A stretch of 13,920 nucleotides of DNA from CAYSAA01 sp964428905 (GTDB lineage: Bacteria; Atribacterota; Phoenicimicrobiia; Phoenicimicrobiales; Stramentimicrobiaceae): assembly GCA_964428905.1 (NCBI GenBank), contig CAYSAA010000077.1, positions 1 to 13,920 of the forward strand, read 5' to 3'. Made by a program: the position numbers and the translations under genes. The notes beneath the pieces were generated by a model. The model saw nothing but the letters and a program-made list of their open reading frames with translations, ran no database searches and was not told the origin of the DNA. Position 1 is the first letter of the stretch. Each line of letters begins with the position of its first letter. Of the stretch, positions 1 to 6,810 are shown in pieces.

Positions 1-767
1 CAACTCATATTTCAGTAATGGCTGAAGCAATGAAAATGGCCTTTGCTGATAGGGCAAAATATATGGCAGACCCTGCATTTGCAACTGACATTCCCTTAAA
101 GGGGCTTACATCTAAAGAATATGCCAAATATCTGGCAGATCAGATTGTTATCAAAGAGCCAAAAATGGAAGTTCCTGCCGGGGAACCTGCCGGATATGAA
201 CATCAAAGCACCAGCCATATATCGGTCATCGATGCCGAAGGCAATGCAGTTGCTTTAACCCAGACCATCAATTATTTCTTTGGTTCAGGTGTCATTGTTC
301 CTGATGTAGGCATTATCATGAATAACGAAATGGATGATTTTTCAACAAATCCGGAATCTCCAAATGCTCCCGAACCAGGTAAGACTCCTTTGTCCAGCAT
401 GTCACCGACCATCGTTGAAAAGGACGGAGAACCTTTCATGATTTTAGGCACTCCCGGCGGAACCAGAATCTTTACAGCTATGACTCAGATTATATCCAAT
501 GTAATTGATTTTGGTATGAGCATGGATGAAGCCATTGAGGCGCCCCGTATGCATTGTTATTCTTCTGCAGGAAAGGCAATGCCCATCTATGTGGAGAGCC
601 GAATTCCCGTTTTAACAATTGAAGCTCTTCAAATGATTGGTAATGAAGTAACTGTCAGAGGAGCACATGACCTTTACTTTGGTGGTGCTCAAGGGATTAT
701 GCTGAAAAATGGCGTTCTCTTTGGCGGTGGTGATTCACGTCGTGACGGAGTAGCAGTTGGTTACTAA
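1..767 (+). CDS. ggt: Gamma-glutamyltransferase, C-terminal part (5' end outside window)
   Basis: This is the C-terminal ~254 residues of a gamma-glutamyltransferase; the frame is open to the left edge (codons from base 3), so the ATG at 18 is internal. The enzyme transfers or hydrolyses the gamma-glutamyl group of glutathione and similar compounds, normally in the periplasm or outside the cell. It matures by self-cleavage before a catalytic Thr. That Thr is seen in S-T-S-H-I-S (codon 210-212), giving a small subunit of about 185 residues, the usual size. Other family signatures are NNEMDDFS, PLSSMSPTIV (the SS pair that contacts substrate) and GTPGGTRI (the GG of the oxyanion hole). The common second Thr after the nucleophile is Ser here. 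It lies 137 bases before a permease gene on the same strand and probably shares its operon. Signal peptide and large subunit are mostly out of view. Confidence 0.95.
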   Translation, partial: THISVMAEAMKMAFADRAKYMADPAFATDIPLKGLTSKEYAKYLADQIVIKEPKMEVPAGEPAGYEHQSTSHISVIDAEGNAVALTQTINYFFGSGVIVPDVGIIMNNEMDDFSTNPESPNAPEPGKTPLSSMSPTIVEKDGEPFMILGTPGGTRIFTAMTQIISNVIDFGMSMDEAIEAPRMHCYSSAGKAMPIYVESRIPVLTIEALQMIGNEVTVRGAHDLYFGGAQGIMLKNGVLFGGGDSRRDGVAVGY

Positions 768-797
768 CCAAATAATATACAAATAGTTCAGTAGTTC

Positions 798-861
798 AGG
801 GGTCAGGTCTTCACATTTGACATTGTCTTAATGAAATGTCAAATGTGAAGACCTGACCCCT
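798..861. repeat. Perfect 27-bp palindrome, REP/REPIN-like element
   Basis: Arms 798-824 and 835-861 are exact reverse complements over 27 bases, around a 10-base loop (825-834). The outer part reads AGGGGTCAGGTCT on the left and AGACCTGACCCCT on the right. From memory, GGGGTCAGGTCTT-type palindromes recur in many bacterial genomes as REP-like sequences linked to Y1 (REP-associated, RAYT) transposases; this link is recalled, not tested here. The element sits between ggt and the permease gene, 29 bases before the permease SD. No T-run follows, so it is not a normal intrinsic terminator. As RNA it would form a very stable hairpin that could protect or process the message. Confidence 0.85.
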
Positions 862-903
862 CCCAGACCACTTGACATCCTTGTAGAATAAGGAGGGAAT
901 ACA

Positions 904-2181
904 TTGCTGAGCATTGAATTACTCTATTTTCTGGTAATGGTAGGTGTCTTTGCAATAAGTTGCTTTAAATTTAAGTTGCCGGTTGGTATTGCTATGGCTA
1001 TATCCGCCATTTCCGGTTGTTTGGTGGCAGGTTTCGGAATACCTATACGTCACCTTGTAGAAGGAGGATTTAACTATCTTAATACTATCTTGGTTATTGC
1101 TACGGCTATGATCTTTATGAAAGTCGTTCAATACAACGGAATGATGGATACTATAACCCGATGGTTAATTGAAAAGTATTATTCAAAACCTGCTTTATTG
1201 ATTGTGGGATTATCTTTTATTGTTGTATTCCCGGGAATGATTACCGGTTCTTCGACTGCTGCGGTATTAACGGCCGGTGTACTGGTTTCCCCAGTATTGA
1301 TTTATATGGGGTTTCCTAAAGAGATAACGGCTGCTGTTGTTGCCATGGCGGCGGTCTTTGGTGAGGCGGCTCCGCCAATTAATATTAATGCATTAATTAT
1401 TGGGGGAGGGATTGATTTACCTTATTCTGGATTTACCATGCCTTTATTGTTGATTACCGTACCTTTGATTATTATTACCAGCCTTTTTTTAGGCGGAAAA
1501 TACCTGAAAGTATTTAACTATGGAAAAATAAGAGATACTTTACCTGCTTCTTACCTTTCGGAGTTCGGGGCGCGTTTATTTTTACCGATTATTATTTTGT
1601 TTGTGCTTATGTTAAGAGAGACTTTTGTCCCAAAATTATTTCCTACTTTAGGTATGCCGGTCTATTTTTTAATTGCTGCTATTGTTGGGATTTTTTCAGG
1701 TAAAAAGTTTAACTTTATAAAAATATCCCAGGAAGCGATTCACGATGCTTTGCCGGTTTTGGGTATTTTAGTCGGGGTTGGCATGTTTATTCAAATCATG
1801 ACCCTTACCGGTGTACGAGGCTATATTGTCATTAATTGCTTAAGTTTGCCAAAATATTTGTTATATACAGGTATCGCTATCAGTATGCCGCTTTTTGGTG
1901 CGGTTTCAGCCTATGGTTCGGCTTCTGTTTTGGGGGTACCCTTTGCCCTGGCTTTGTTGGAAAGTAGCCCGGTTGTTACCGTATCAGCTCTTTCTCAGTT
2001 AGCAGCATTGGGAGATCTAATGCCACCTACGGCGTTAGCAGGCATATTTGCAGCCCAAGTGGTTGGTGAGAAAAATTATTTTAAGGTTTTGAAGTATTGT
2101 ATCTTACCGACAATTTTAACTGCAGTTTGGTGTATTATTATCATCATTTTTGCTAATTCCATTGCCAATATACTATTATAG
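904..2181 (+). CDS. DctM-like (TRAP large subunit / ion transporter superfamily) permease
   Basis: A 425-residue integral membrane protein with about 11-12 hydrophobic helices. It resembles the large subunit of TRAP transporters (DctM) in having two inverted halves with similar small-residue motifs. The first is PGMITGSSTAAV near residues 110-121, followed by GEAAPPININ near 153-162. The second is SAYGSASVLGVPFA near 335-349, followed by GDLMPPTALAG near 370-380. DctM proteins use a sodium gradient to import acids delivered by a periplasmic binding protein. No DctP or normal DctQ gene is visible here, so it may work alone or with the 48-residue protein that follows. The start is TTG, chosen because AGGAGGG at 891-897 lies 6 bases upstream. 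The gamma-glutamyltransferase and deacylase neighbours suggest an amino acid derivative or small acid as substrate; this is inference. Confidence 0.8.
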   Translation: MLSIELLYFLVMVGVFAISCFKFKLPVGIAMAISAISGCLVAGFGIPIRHLVEGGFNYLNTILVIATAMIFMKVVQYNGMMDTITRWLIEKYYSKPALLIVGLSFIVVFPGMITGSSTAAVLTAGVLVSPVLIYMGFPKEITAAVVAMAAVFGEAAPPININALIIGGGIDLPYSGFTMPLLLITVPLIIITSLFLGGKYLKVFNYGKIRDTLPASYLSEFGARLFLPIIILFVLMLRETFVPKLFPTLGMPVYFLIAAIVGIFSGKKFNFIKISQEAIHDALPVLGILVGVGMFIQIMTLTGVRGYIVINCLSLPKYLLYTGIAISMPLFGAVSAYGSASVLGVPFALALLESSPVVTVSALSQLAALGDLMPPTALAGIFAAQVVGEKNYFKVLKYCILPTILTAVWCIIIIIFANSIANILL

Positions 2182-2215
2182 GTATAGGTACGAGGAAATA
2201 GGGAAGGAAGGGAAT

Positions 2216-2362
2216 ATGCTTACTTTCATTTATCGTCTGATAATTGTGTTTATCACTATATTGGTAATTCGAGATATGTTTAAAGAAGATGATGCCTGGA
2301 ACCAACTTACCAGCTCAATCGTTATTGTTCCATTTATTCTGAGATTGCTAATGATTAAATAA
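2216..2362 (+). CDS. Small membrane protein (48 aa), permease-associated
   Basis: A 48-residue protein. The frame is open further upstream, but the ATG at 2216 has a purine-rich SD region (GGAAGGAAGGG just before it) and begins after the permease stop. One hydrophobic helix spans about residues 3-18 (MLTFIYRLIIVFITILVI), followed by the charged stretch RDMFKEDD and a second hydrophobic segment near residues 32-46. I do not recognise a family. It begins 34 bases after the permease and ends 43 bases before the deacylase gene, so all three are probably cotranscribed. Its position recalls the small DctQ subunit of TRAP transporters, but it is far shorter than the usual four-helix DctQ. An accessory or stabilising subunit of the permease is a reasonable guess only. 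Confidence 0.6.
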   Translation: MLTFIYRLIIVFITILVIRDMFKEDDAWNQLTSSIVIVPFILRLLMIK

Positions 2363-2405
2363 TTGTCTTTGTAAAAAATAATTTTGACAAAAAAGGGGTA
2401 CCTAA

Positions 2406-3530
2406 ATGAAGAAGAATCATAAAATTGCTATCGGATTATTAGTTTTTGCCATAATTATTTCCGCTGTTTCTGCCATGGAATTTATTGACCAATGGAATCC
2501 TGACATGATTGTGCCAGGTCCCGGGGTAACCGGAATAGCAGTCTTAAGTGATTACTTTCCTGAGTTAAAGGGGGAGTACAGCGATACCCCAGTTTATTTT
2601 TTAGAAAGTGATAATCCGGGAGGAACTGTTTTTGTATTAGGAGGGACCCATCCCAATGAACCGGCTTCTATGTTGGCCGCCGTTTTATTAATTGAGAATG
2701 TAATTGTTACAGAGGGAAGAATGATTGTTATACCTCAAGCTAATCTTAGTGCATTTTCACATAACGATCCCCAAGAAGCCTCACCACGATATATACATTT
2801 TAATACTCCATCGGGTGTAAGAAAATTCAGGTATGGTTCTAGGGCAACCAATCCTATTCATCAATGGCCGGACCCGGATATTTACATCAATCAGTTTGGA
2901 CAATCGCTTTCAGGTTCCGATACCCGTAATTTAAACCGGGGCTATCCGGGAGATCCTGAGGGAAATTATACCGAAAAAATATGTTATGGAGTTATGGAAT
3001 TCATTCGCCAAGAGGAGTGTGATTTATCCATTGATTTACATGAAGCTTCTCCAGAATATCCGGTGATTAATGCCATAGTAGCCCATGAGAATGCTGCTGA
3101 TATGGCCAGTATGGCTATCCTGGATTTACAGATGGAAAATTTGAACTATAATTTGGAGATTTCCCCGCCTTCATTTCGAGGATTAACGCATAGGGAATGG
3201 GGAGATTACAGTGATACATTGGCTATACTGATGGAGTCCGCTAATGCCAGTCAGGGCCGATTGAGAGGCAGAACTGATGAAAATCTGGTTTTAACGGGAC
3301 AGGATACAATGTATGTCAAGGCAGCAGAATTAGGAAGGCTGTATGTGCCATATGATGAAAATGGCCATCCTATTGAAGAAAGAGTCGGAAGACATATTGC
3401 AGCTATCAGAAGCTTGGTAAATAATTTAAATTTTCTATTTCCTGAAAAAACGGTTGAATATCATGGTGAACCGGGCTACCAGGAATTACTGGAAAACGGT
3501 TATGGGGAATATTTGTTGTCATTGGAATAA
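2406..3530 (+). CDS. Succinylglutamate desuccinylase/aspartoacylase-family zinc deacylase, membrane-anchored
   Basis: A 374-residue protein of the AstE/AspA (M14-like) zinc hydrolase group, which cleaves N-acyl amino acids or related amides. The zinc ligands are visible: GGTHPNEPAS gives H82 and E85, and DLHEASPEYP gives H212. RNLNRGYPGD (174-183) matches the substrate-binding Arg-Asn motif, and LMESAN (E277) fits the catalytic Glu. Residues 7-23 form a hydrophobic segment after a basic start (MKKNHK), so the enzyme is probably secreted or anchored with its active site outside the cytoplasm. This is unusual compared with cytoplasmic AstE. AAGGGG at 2393-2398 precedes the ATG. It is the last gene of the ggt/permease run and is followed at once by a terminator. 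The exact substrate is unknown; acyl-glutamate or acyl-aspartate compounds are plausible. Confidence 0.8.
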   Translation: MKKNHKIAIGLLVFAIIISAVSAMEFIDQWNPDMIVPGPGVTGIAVLSDYFPELKGEYSDTPVYFLESDNPGGTVFVLGGTHPNEPASMLAAVLLIENVIVTEGRMIVIPQANLSAFSHNDPQEASPRYIHFNTPSGVRKFRYGSRATNPIHQWPDPDIYINQFGQSLSGSDTRNLNRGYPGDPEGNYTEKICYGVMEFIRQEECDLSIDLHEASPEYPVINAIVAHENAADMASMAILDLQMENLNYNLEISPPSFRGLTHREWGDYSDTLAILMESANASQGRLRGRTDENLVLTGQDTMYVKAAELGRLYVPYDENGHPIEERVGRHIAAIRSLVNNLNFLFPEKTVEYHGEPGYQELLENGYGEYLLSLE

Positions 3531-3570
3531 ATAAAAGGCGTGTAATATAACATAGTCACACGCCTTTTAT
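3531..3570. terminator. Bidirectional intrinsic terminator
   Basis: Arms 3531-3543 and 3558-3570 (ATAAAAGGCGTGT and its exact complement) enclose a 14-base loop. A/T-rich flanks supply U-rich tails on both strands, and the outer A/T pairs extend into the stop codon at 3528-3530. It lies between convergent genes and would end both transcripts. Confidence 0.85.
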
Positions 3571-3598
3571 TTAATTAATTATTTTATTAGTTTCTATT

Positions 3599-4177
3599 TT
3601 ACTGAGCTAATTGCTCTTCAATGTAGGCTTTTACCAGTTCACCGGTATCGACAATTTTATCAACGATTTCCAAAGATATTTCTTTTTCTTTACTCATATT
3701 GGTGAAGTAGTCATCCATATTGCCGGATTCAACTATAATCAGGTGATCGGCATAGGGAACAACTTCATTTAAGAAGGCATCTGATAAGACACCTCTTCTG
3801 GCTTCACCCCCGACATGCATTACCAGTAGATTCACTTCTCTATTTTTGATTTCCTGTAATAGTTCCTTTGTTCTGGCTATTTCATCATCTTGATCAATGC
3901 CTGCTGCTCCCAGACCCTTGGAGCTTCCGCCAACCACAGCAATGACAATTTTAAAGTCTTTGATGATTTCAGGCGGAGCAATTTGCTCATATACTGTTGC
4001 TATTTCATGCCTGGTTGCCAATACGTTAATCATTCTGGCATCCGCGCTCTGGCCTATGGACGTAATTAAAATTTCTGTTGATTCTTCCGCAGCCAGTGAT
4101 TGACTGCCTATAAAAGTAATTAATAAAAGTAGAATTACTAAAAAAAGGTAATTTAAGGTATTTTTTAAATTTTTCAA
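3599..4177 (-). CDS. Secreted DUF6305-like protein
   Basis: A 192-residue exported protein. Residues 1-30 form a signal peptide: a basic start (MKNLKN), a long Leu/Ile core, and a likely cleavage after SQSLAA. The mature part looks like an alpha/beta Rossmann-type domain, with strands in ILITSIGQSADA, FKIVIAVVGGSSKGLGAAG, VNLLVMHVGGEARRG and ADHLIIVESGNMDD. These Gly-rich turns agree with what I remember of DUF6305, a family of unknown function; this assignment is from memory. The start is TTG at 4177, supported by GGAGG a few bases upstream and the absence of any nearby ATG. It converges with the permease/deacylase operon and shares its terminator. A periplasmic binding or accessory role for that transporter is possible but unproven. 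Confidence 0.7.
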   Translation of the reverse strand: MKNLKNTLNYLFLVILLLLITFIGSQSLAAEESTEILITSIGQSADARMINVLATRHEIATVYEQIAPPEIIKDFKIVIAVVGGSSKGLGAAGIDQDDEIARTKELLQEIKNREVNLLVMHVGGEARRGVLSDAFLNEVVPYADHLIIVESGNMDDYFTNMSKEKEISLEIVDKIVDTGELVKAYIEEQLAQ

Positions 4178-4273
4178 TGATTTCCTCCAGATTTTTATTT
4201 TAACGTTATTATTTTATAATAGATTTCAATCATAGAATCCACATTCATTTTAGCACAAAAATGAGCAAATGGG

Positions 4274-4303
4274 AATGATAGGAATCATAATGATAGGAAT
4301 CAT
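4274..4303. repeat. 15-bp tandem direct repeat (2 copies)
   Basis: AATGATAGGAATCAT occurs at 4274-4288 and again, without gap or mismatch, at 4289-4303. It lies between the end of the leftward kinase gene and the start of the leftward DUF6305-like gene, about 100 bases upstream of the latter. It may be a tandem operator or a simple duplication. Confidence 0.7.
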
Positions 4304-4349
4304 AAGCGCAAAGAAATATATTAGATAGGTGGGTGAAGATTCTACATTT

Positions 4350-5855
4350 TTAACTCTTAGATAAATTGTTTTTCAAAAGAGAAAGCCACTTATGATAGAT
4401 ATCCTGATAAAAATTGTAAATAGATTTATCGGGATAGGTAATACTGTGGGCTTTAAGCCCTACAAAGGCATCATCAAATGTCTGATATATCCCGATTCCC
4501 AATCCGGCTCCTCGGGCAGCTCCCTGGGAGCCGTCTGTTTCATATAATTCCAGTTTTGTCCCGGTTACTGTAGAGAATATTTCTCGAAAAAGCGAGCTTG
4601 AAAATTGATTTACCTTTCCGGCTTTAACGGTTGATATATCCAGACCCATGCTCTTCATAATATCAAGGCCATAATTTAAGGCAAAGACAATGCCTTCCTG
4701 AGCGGCTCTTAACAGATGTTTTTGATCATGTATATTGAAATCTAAATTTTGAATGGTGCCCCCGATATTCTGATTTTCCAATGTTCTTTCTGCTCCGTTA
4801 CCAAAAGGAAAAATCAATAATCCTTCTGATCCGGGGGGAGATTGGGAGGAAAGTCTATCCATTTGCTTATAAGTTAGGTTATCTGATCCAATAGAAAAGA
4901 TTTTATTTTTCAGCCAGCTGTATAGAATACCGCAGCCATTGATACAGAGGAGAACACCATAACTGGGATTGTGTTGATTGTGATTGACATGAATAAAAGT
5001 ATTCACTCGGGATTTGGGATCATAAGCAGGTTGGTCAATAACCCCATAGATTACCCCAGAGGTACCCGCAGTTGTAGCTGCTCCTCCCAAATGAAGTACA
5101 TTAAGAGAAAGGGCGTTATTGGGTTGATCCCCGGCACGGTAAGATACTTTAGTACCCTTTCTTAGTCCCAGCTCTTGTGCTGCTTGTGAGGTGAGCTCTC
5201 CCTGCACCGAAAAAGTAGGAACGATATCAGGAATGATTTCCGGGGAGATGCCATAATAATCAAGAACTATGTTGGCGAGTTTGTTATGTAAAAAATCCCA
5301 CATAATTCCTTCTGATAGGCCGGATGGAGTGGTGCTTATTATTCCGGTCATCTTCATGGCAATATAATCACCGGGCAGCATTGCCTTAAAAGTCTTTTGA
5401 TAGTTTTCCGGTTCGTTCAGCATAACCCATTTTAGTTTGGATGCTGTAAAATTTCCCGGTGAATTGAGCAATGTAGATAGGCAAATTTTCTGGCCAATAG
5501 AGGAAAATGCTTGTTGGCCTATATTGACAGCCCGACTGTCACTCCAGATAATGGCTGGCCGTATTACCTCAAATTTATTATTGACCAGTACCAGTCCATG
5601 CATTTGATAGGAAAGGCCAATTGCTTTGATTTCTGAAGTATCAATTGATACTCGGGATAGAATCCGGGTTGTTGATAATTTAACATGCTTCCACCATATT
5701 TCAGGGTCCTGCTCAGCCCATCCGGACTGAGGTGCATGGATTTGAAGTTCCTTTTCAGGAGAGGTAGCGGTAGCGACGAGCTGTCCGGTACCAGAATCAA
5801 TCAGACTGGCTTTTATGAAAGAACTTCCTATATCATATCCCAACAGATAGGCCAT
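4350..5855 (-). CDS. xylB: FGGY-family carbohydrate kinase, probable xylulokinase
   Basis: A 501-residue cytoplasmic sugar kinase of full length for the family, transferring phosphate from ATP to a pentulose, most likely D-xylulose. N-terminal ATPase-fold motif: GYDIGSSFIKASL (D8). Sugar-binding region: LSYQMHG (81-87) and IIWSDSRA (D106). Then MLPGDYIAMKMTG and TTPSGLSEG in the middle. The catalytic Asp is probably D243 in RAGDQPNNAL, and TTAGTSG (261-267) is the phosphate loop of domain II. QSGWAEQDPEIWW and PGNFTASKLKWV resemble Bacteroidetes-type XylB as I remember it. The ATG at 5853-5855 has AAGGA about 8 bases upstream. No isomerase, sugar transporter or regulator is adjacent, so the substrate rests on family resemblance; another ketose or polyol is possible. 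Confidence 0.82.
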   Translation of the reverse strand: MAYLLGYDIGSSFIKASLIDSGTGQLVATATSPEKELQIHAPQSGWAEQDPEIWWKHVKLSTTRILSRVSIDTSEIKAIGLSYQMHGLVLVNNKFEVIRPAIIWSDSRAVNIGQQAFSSIGQKICLSTLLNSPGNFTASKLKWVMLNEPENYQKTFKAMLPGDYIAMKMTGIISTTPSGLSEGIMWDFLHNKLANIVLDYYGISPEIIPDIVPTFSVQGELTSQAAQELGLRKGTKVSYRAGDQPNNALSLNVLHLGGAATTAGTSGVIYGVIDQPAYDPKSRVNTFIHVNHNQHNPSYGVLLCINGCGILYSWLKNKIFSIGSDNLTYKQMDRLSSQSPPGSEGLLIFPFGNGAERTLENQNIGGTIQNLDFNIHDQKHLLRAAQEGIVFALNYGLDIMKSMGLDISTVKAGKVNQFSSSLFREIFSTVTGTKLELYETDGSQGAARGAGLGIGIYQTFDDAFVGLKAHSITYPDKSIYNFYQDIYHKWLSLLKNNLSKS

Positions 5856-5966
5856 TTTTATAATCCTTCATATTTTTAAATTTTATAACTAAGTAACAAT
5901 AAATATCTTTAAAATTGGTCAGAAATAAAGTAAAAGCCGGAGTATTTTTAATTTTTATTATGTTTG

Positions 5967-5995
5967 ATTATAGTATAAATAACCTTAATCTTCAA
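5967..5995 (-). promoter_or_regulatory. Sigma-70-type promoter for the kinase gene
   Basis: On the minus strand, TTGAAG (5995-5990) and a perfect TATAAT (5972-5967) are separated by 17 bases. Transcription from near 5960 would give a leader of about 105 bases. I see no riboswitch fold in that leader. Confidence 0.55.
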
Positions 5996-6089
5996 TCATG
6001 AATAATGGTGTATTCATGTTAATAACTTTTTGGGTCATTCTTTTCTTTCTTCCTATTCCCAAAATTTACTATAAATTACTTCAGCTAAC

Positions 6090-6098
6090 TGTTATAAT
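6090..6098 (+). promoter_or_regulatory. Extended -10 promoter for the DUF937 gene
   Basis: TGT followed by a perfect TATAAT (6093-6098) forms an extended -10 element. No good -35 is seen, as is common for this promoter type. Transcription would start about 30 bases before the ATG, just upstream of the SD AGGGGGG (6120-6126). Confidence 0.45.
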
Positions 6099-6135
6099 TA
6101 AACAAATGTATCTATTATTAGGGGGGTAATTTATA

Positions 6136-6714
6136 ATGGATATTTTAGAAATGTTAACAAGTCTTTCCGGTAAAAATCCGGCTTTTAAACAACTGAATCA
6201 ATCAGTAAATGTAGACCCCGAAAAAGTAGAGAAAACTGTGCAACTTGGGATTCCCATGCTCATGGAGGCATTGAATCGCAATAGTAATACATCACAGGGT
6301 GCACAAGATTTGGCAAATGCGCTGGAACAACATAAGGATGATAAGGTTGATGACCTGGTTGATTTTTTACAGAATGTTGACACTGAAGATGGTTCAAAAA
6401 TATTACAGCACATATTTGCCAATAAAAACAAGGATGTGCAAAGTAATCTGTCCAAAACTACAGGTTTAAAGCAAGATCAGGTGGGCTCTATATTGGCAAA
6501 AATTGCTCCACTATTATTGGGAGCATTGGGAAATCAGAAAAAAGAACAGAATTTGGATGCCAACGGTATATCCAATTTAACCTCTTCATTATCACAAAAC
6601 TTGCAACAGGCTGGCGGGGGAAGCCTTTTTTCCATGGCAACAAAATTATTAGATACCAATAAAAACGGAAGTATTTTAGATGAAATAATGAATTTTTTTG
6701 GAAGGCGCAAGTAG
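6136..6714 (+). CDS. DUF937 (YidB-like) protein
   Basis: A 192-residue protein matching the DUF937/YidB-like pattern: short, Leu/Asn/Gly-rich, with two related helical stretches. QLGIPMLMEALNRN lies near residues 36-49 and the family-typical QVGSILAKIAPLLLGALG at 115-132, followed by low-complexity polar sequence and a C-terminal amphipathic segment IMNFFGRRK. The function of DUF937 is unknown. There is no signal peptide or clear membrane span, so it is probably cytoplasmic. SD AGGGGGG lies 9 bases before the ATG. The next gene on the same strand begins 96 bases later, so the two could be cotranscribed, although a TATAAT at 6776-6781 may give that gene its own start. Confidence 0.8.
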   Translation: MDILEMLTSLSGKNPAFKQLNQSVNVDPEKVEKTVQLGIPMLMEALNRNSNTSQGAQDLANALEQHKDDKVDDLVDFLQNVDTEDGSKILQHIFANKNKDVQSNLSKTTGLKQDQVGSILAKIAPLLLGALGNQKKEQNLDANGISNLTSSLSQNLQQAGGGSLFSMATKLLDTNKNGSILDEIMNFFGRRK

Positions 6715-6810
6715 AGTATAAGCTTTGCTGGTTAACCAATAAATCATTTTAGTATTCACTGATATTAAGGTAAATTATAATATATTTTTTAAAATAACGA
6801 GGGAATGAAA

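Noticed and set aside
872..889. TTGACA (872-877) and TAGAAT (884-889) before the permease gene as a promoter
   Set aside because: The spacer is only 6 bases, far from the 16-18 needed.
6198..6455. Antisense frame inside the DUF937 gene, and similar frames inside other long genes
   Set aside because: They are shadows of well-supported genes, with no SD and no recognisable protein features.
6729..6738. TGGTTAACCA palindrome after the DUF937 gene
   Set aside because: A 10-base palindrome without T-run or second copy nearby is not enough to call a terminator or operator.
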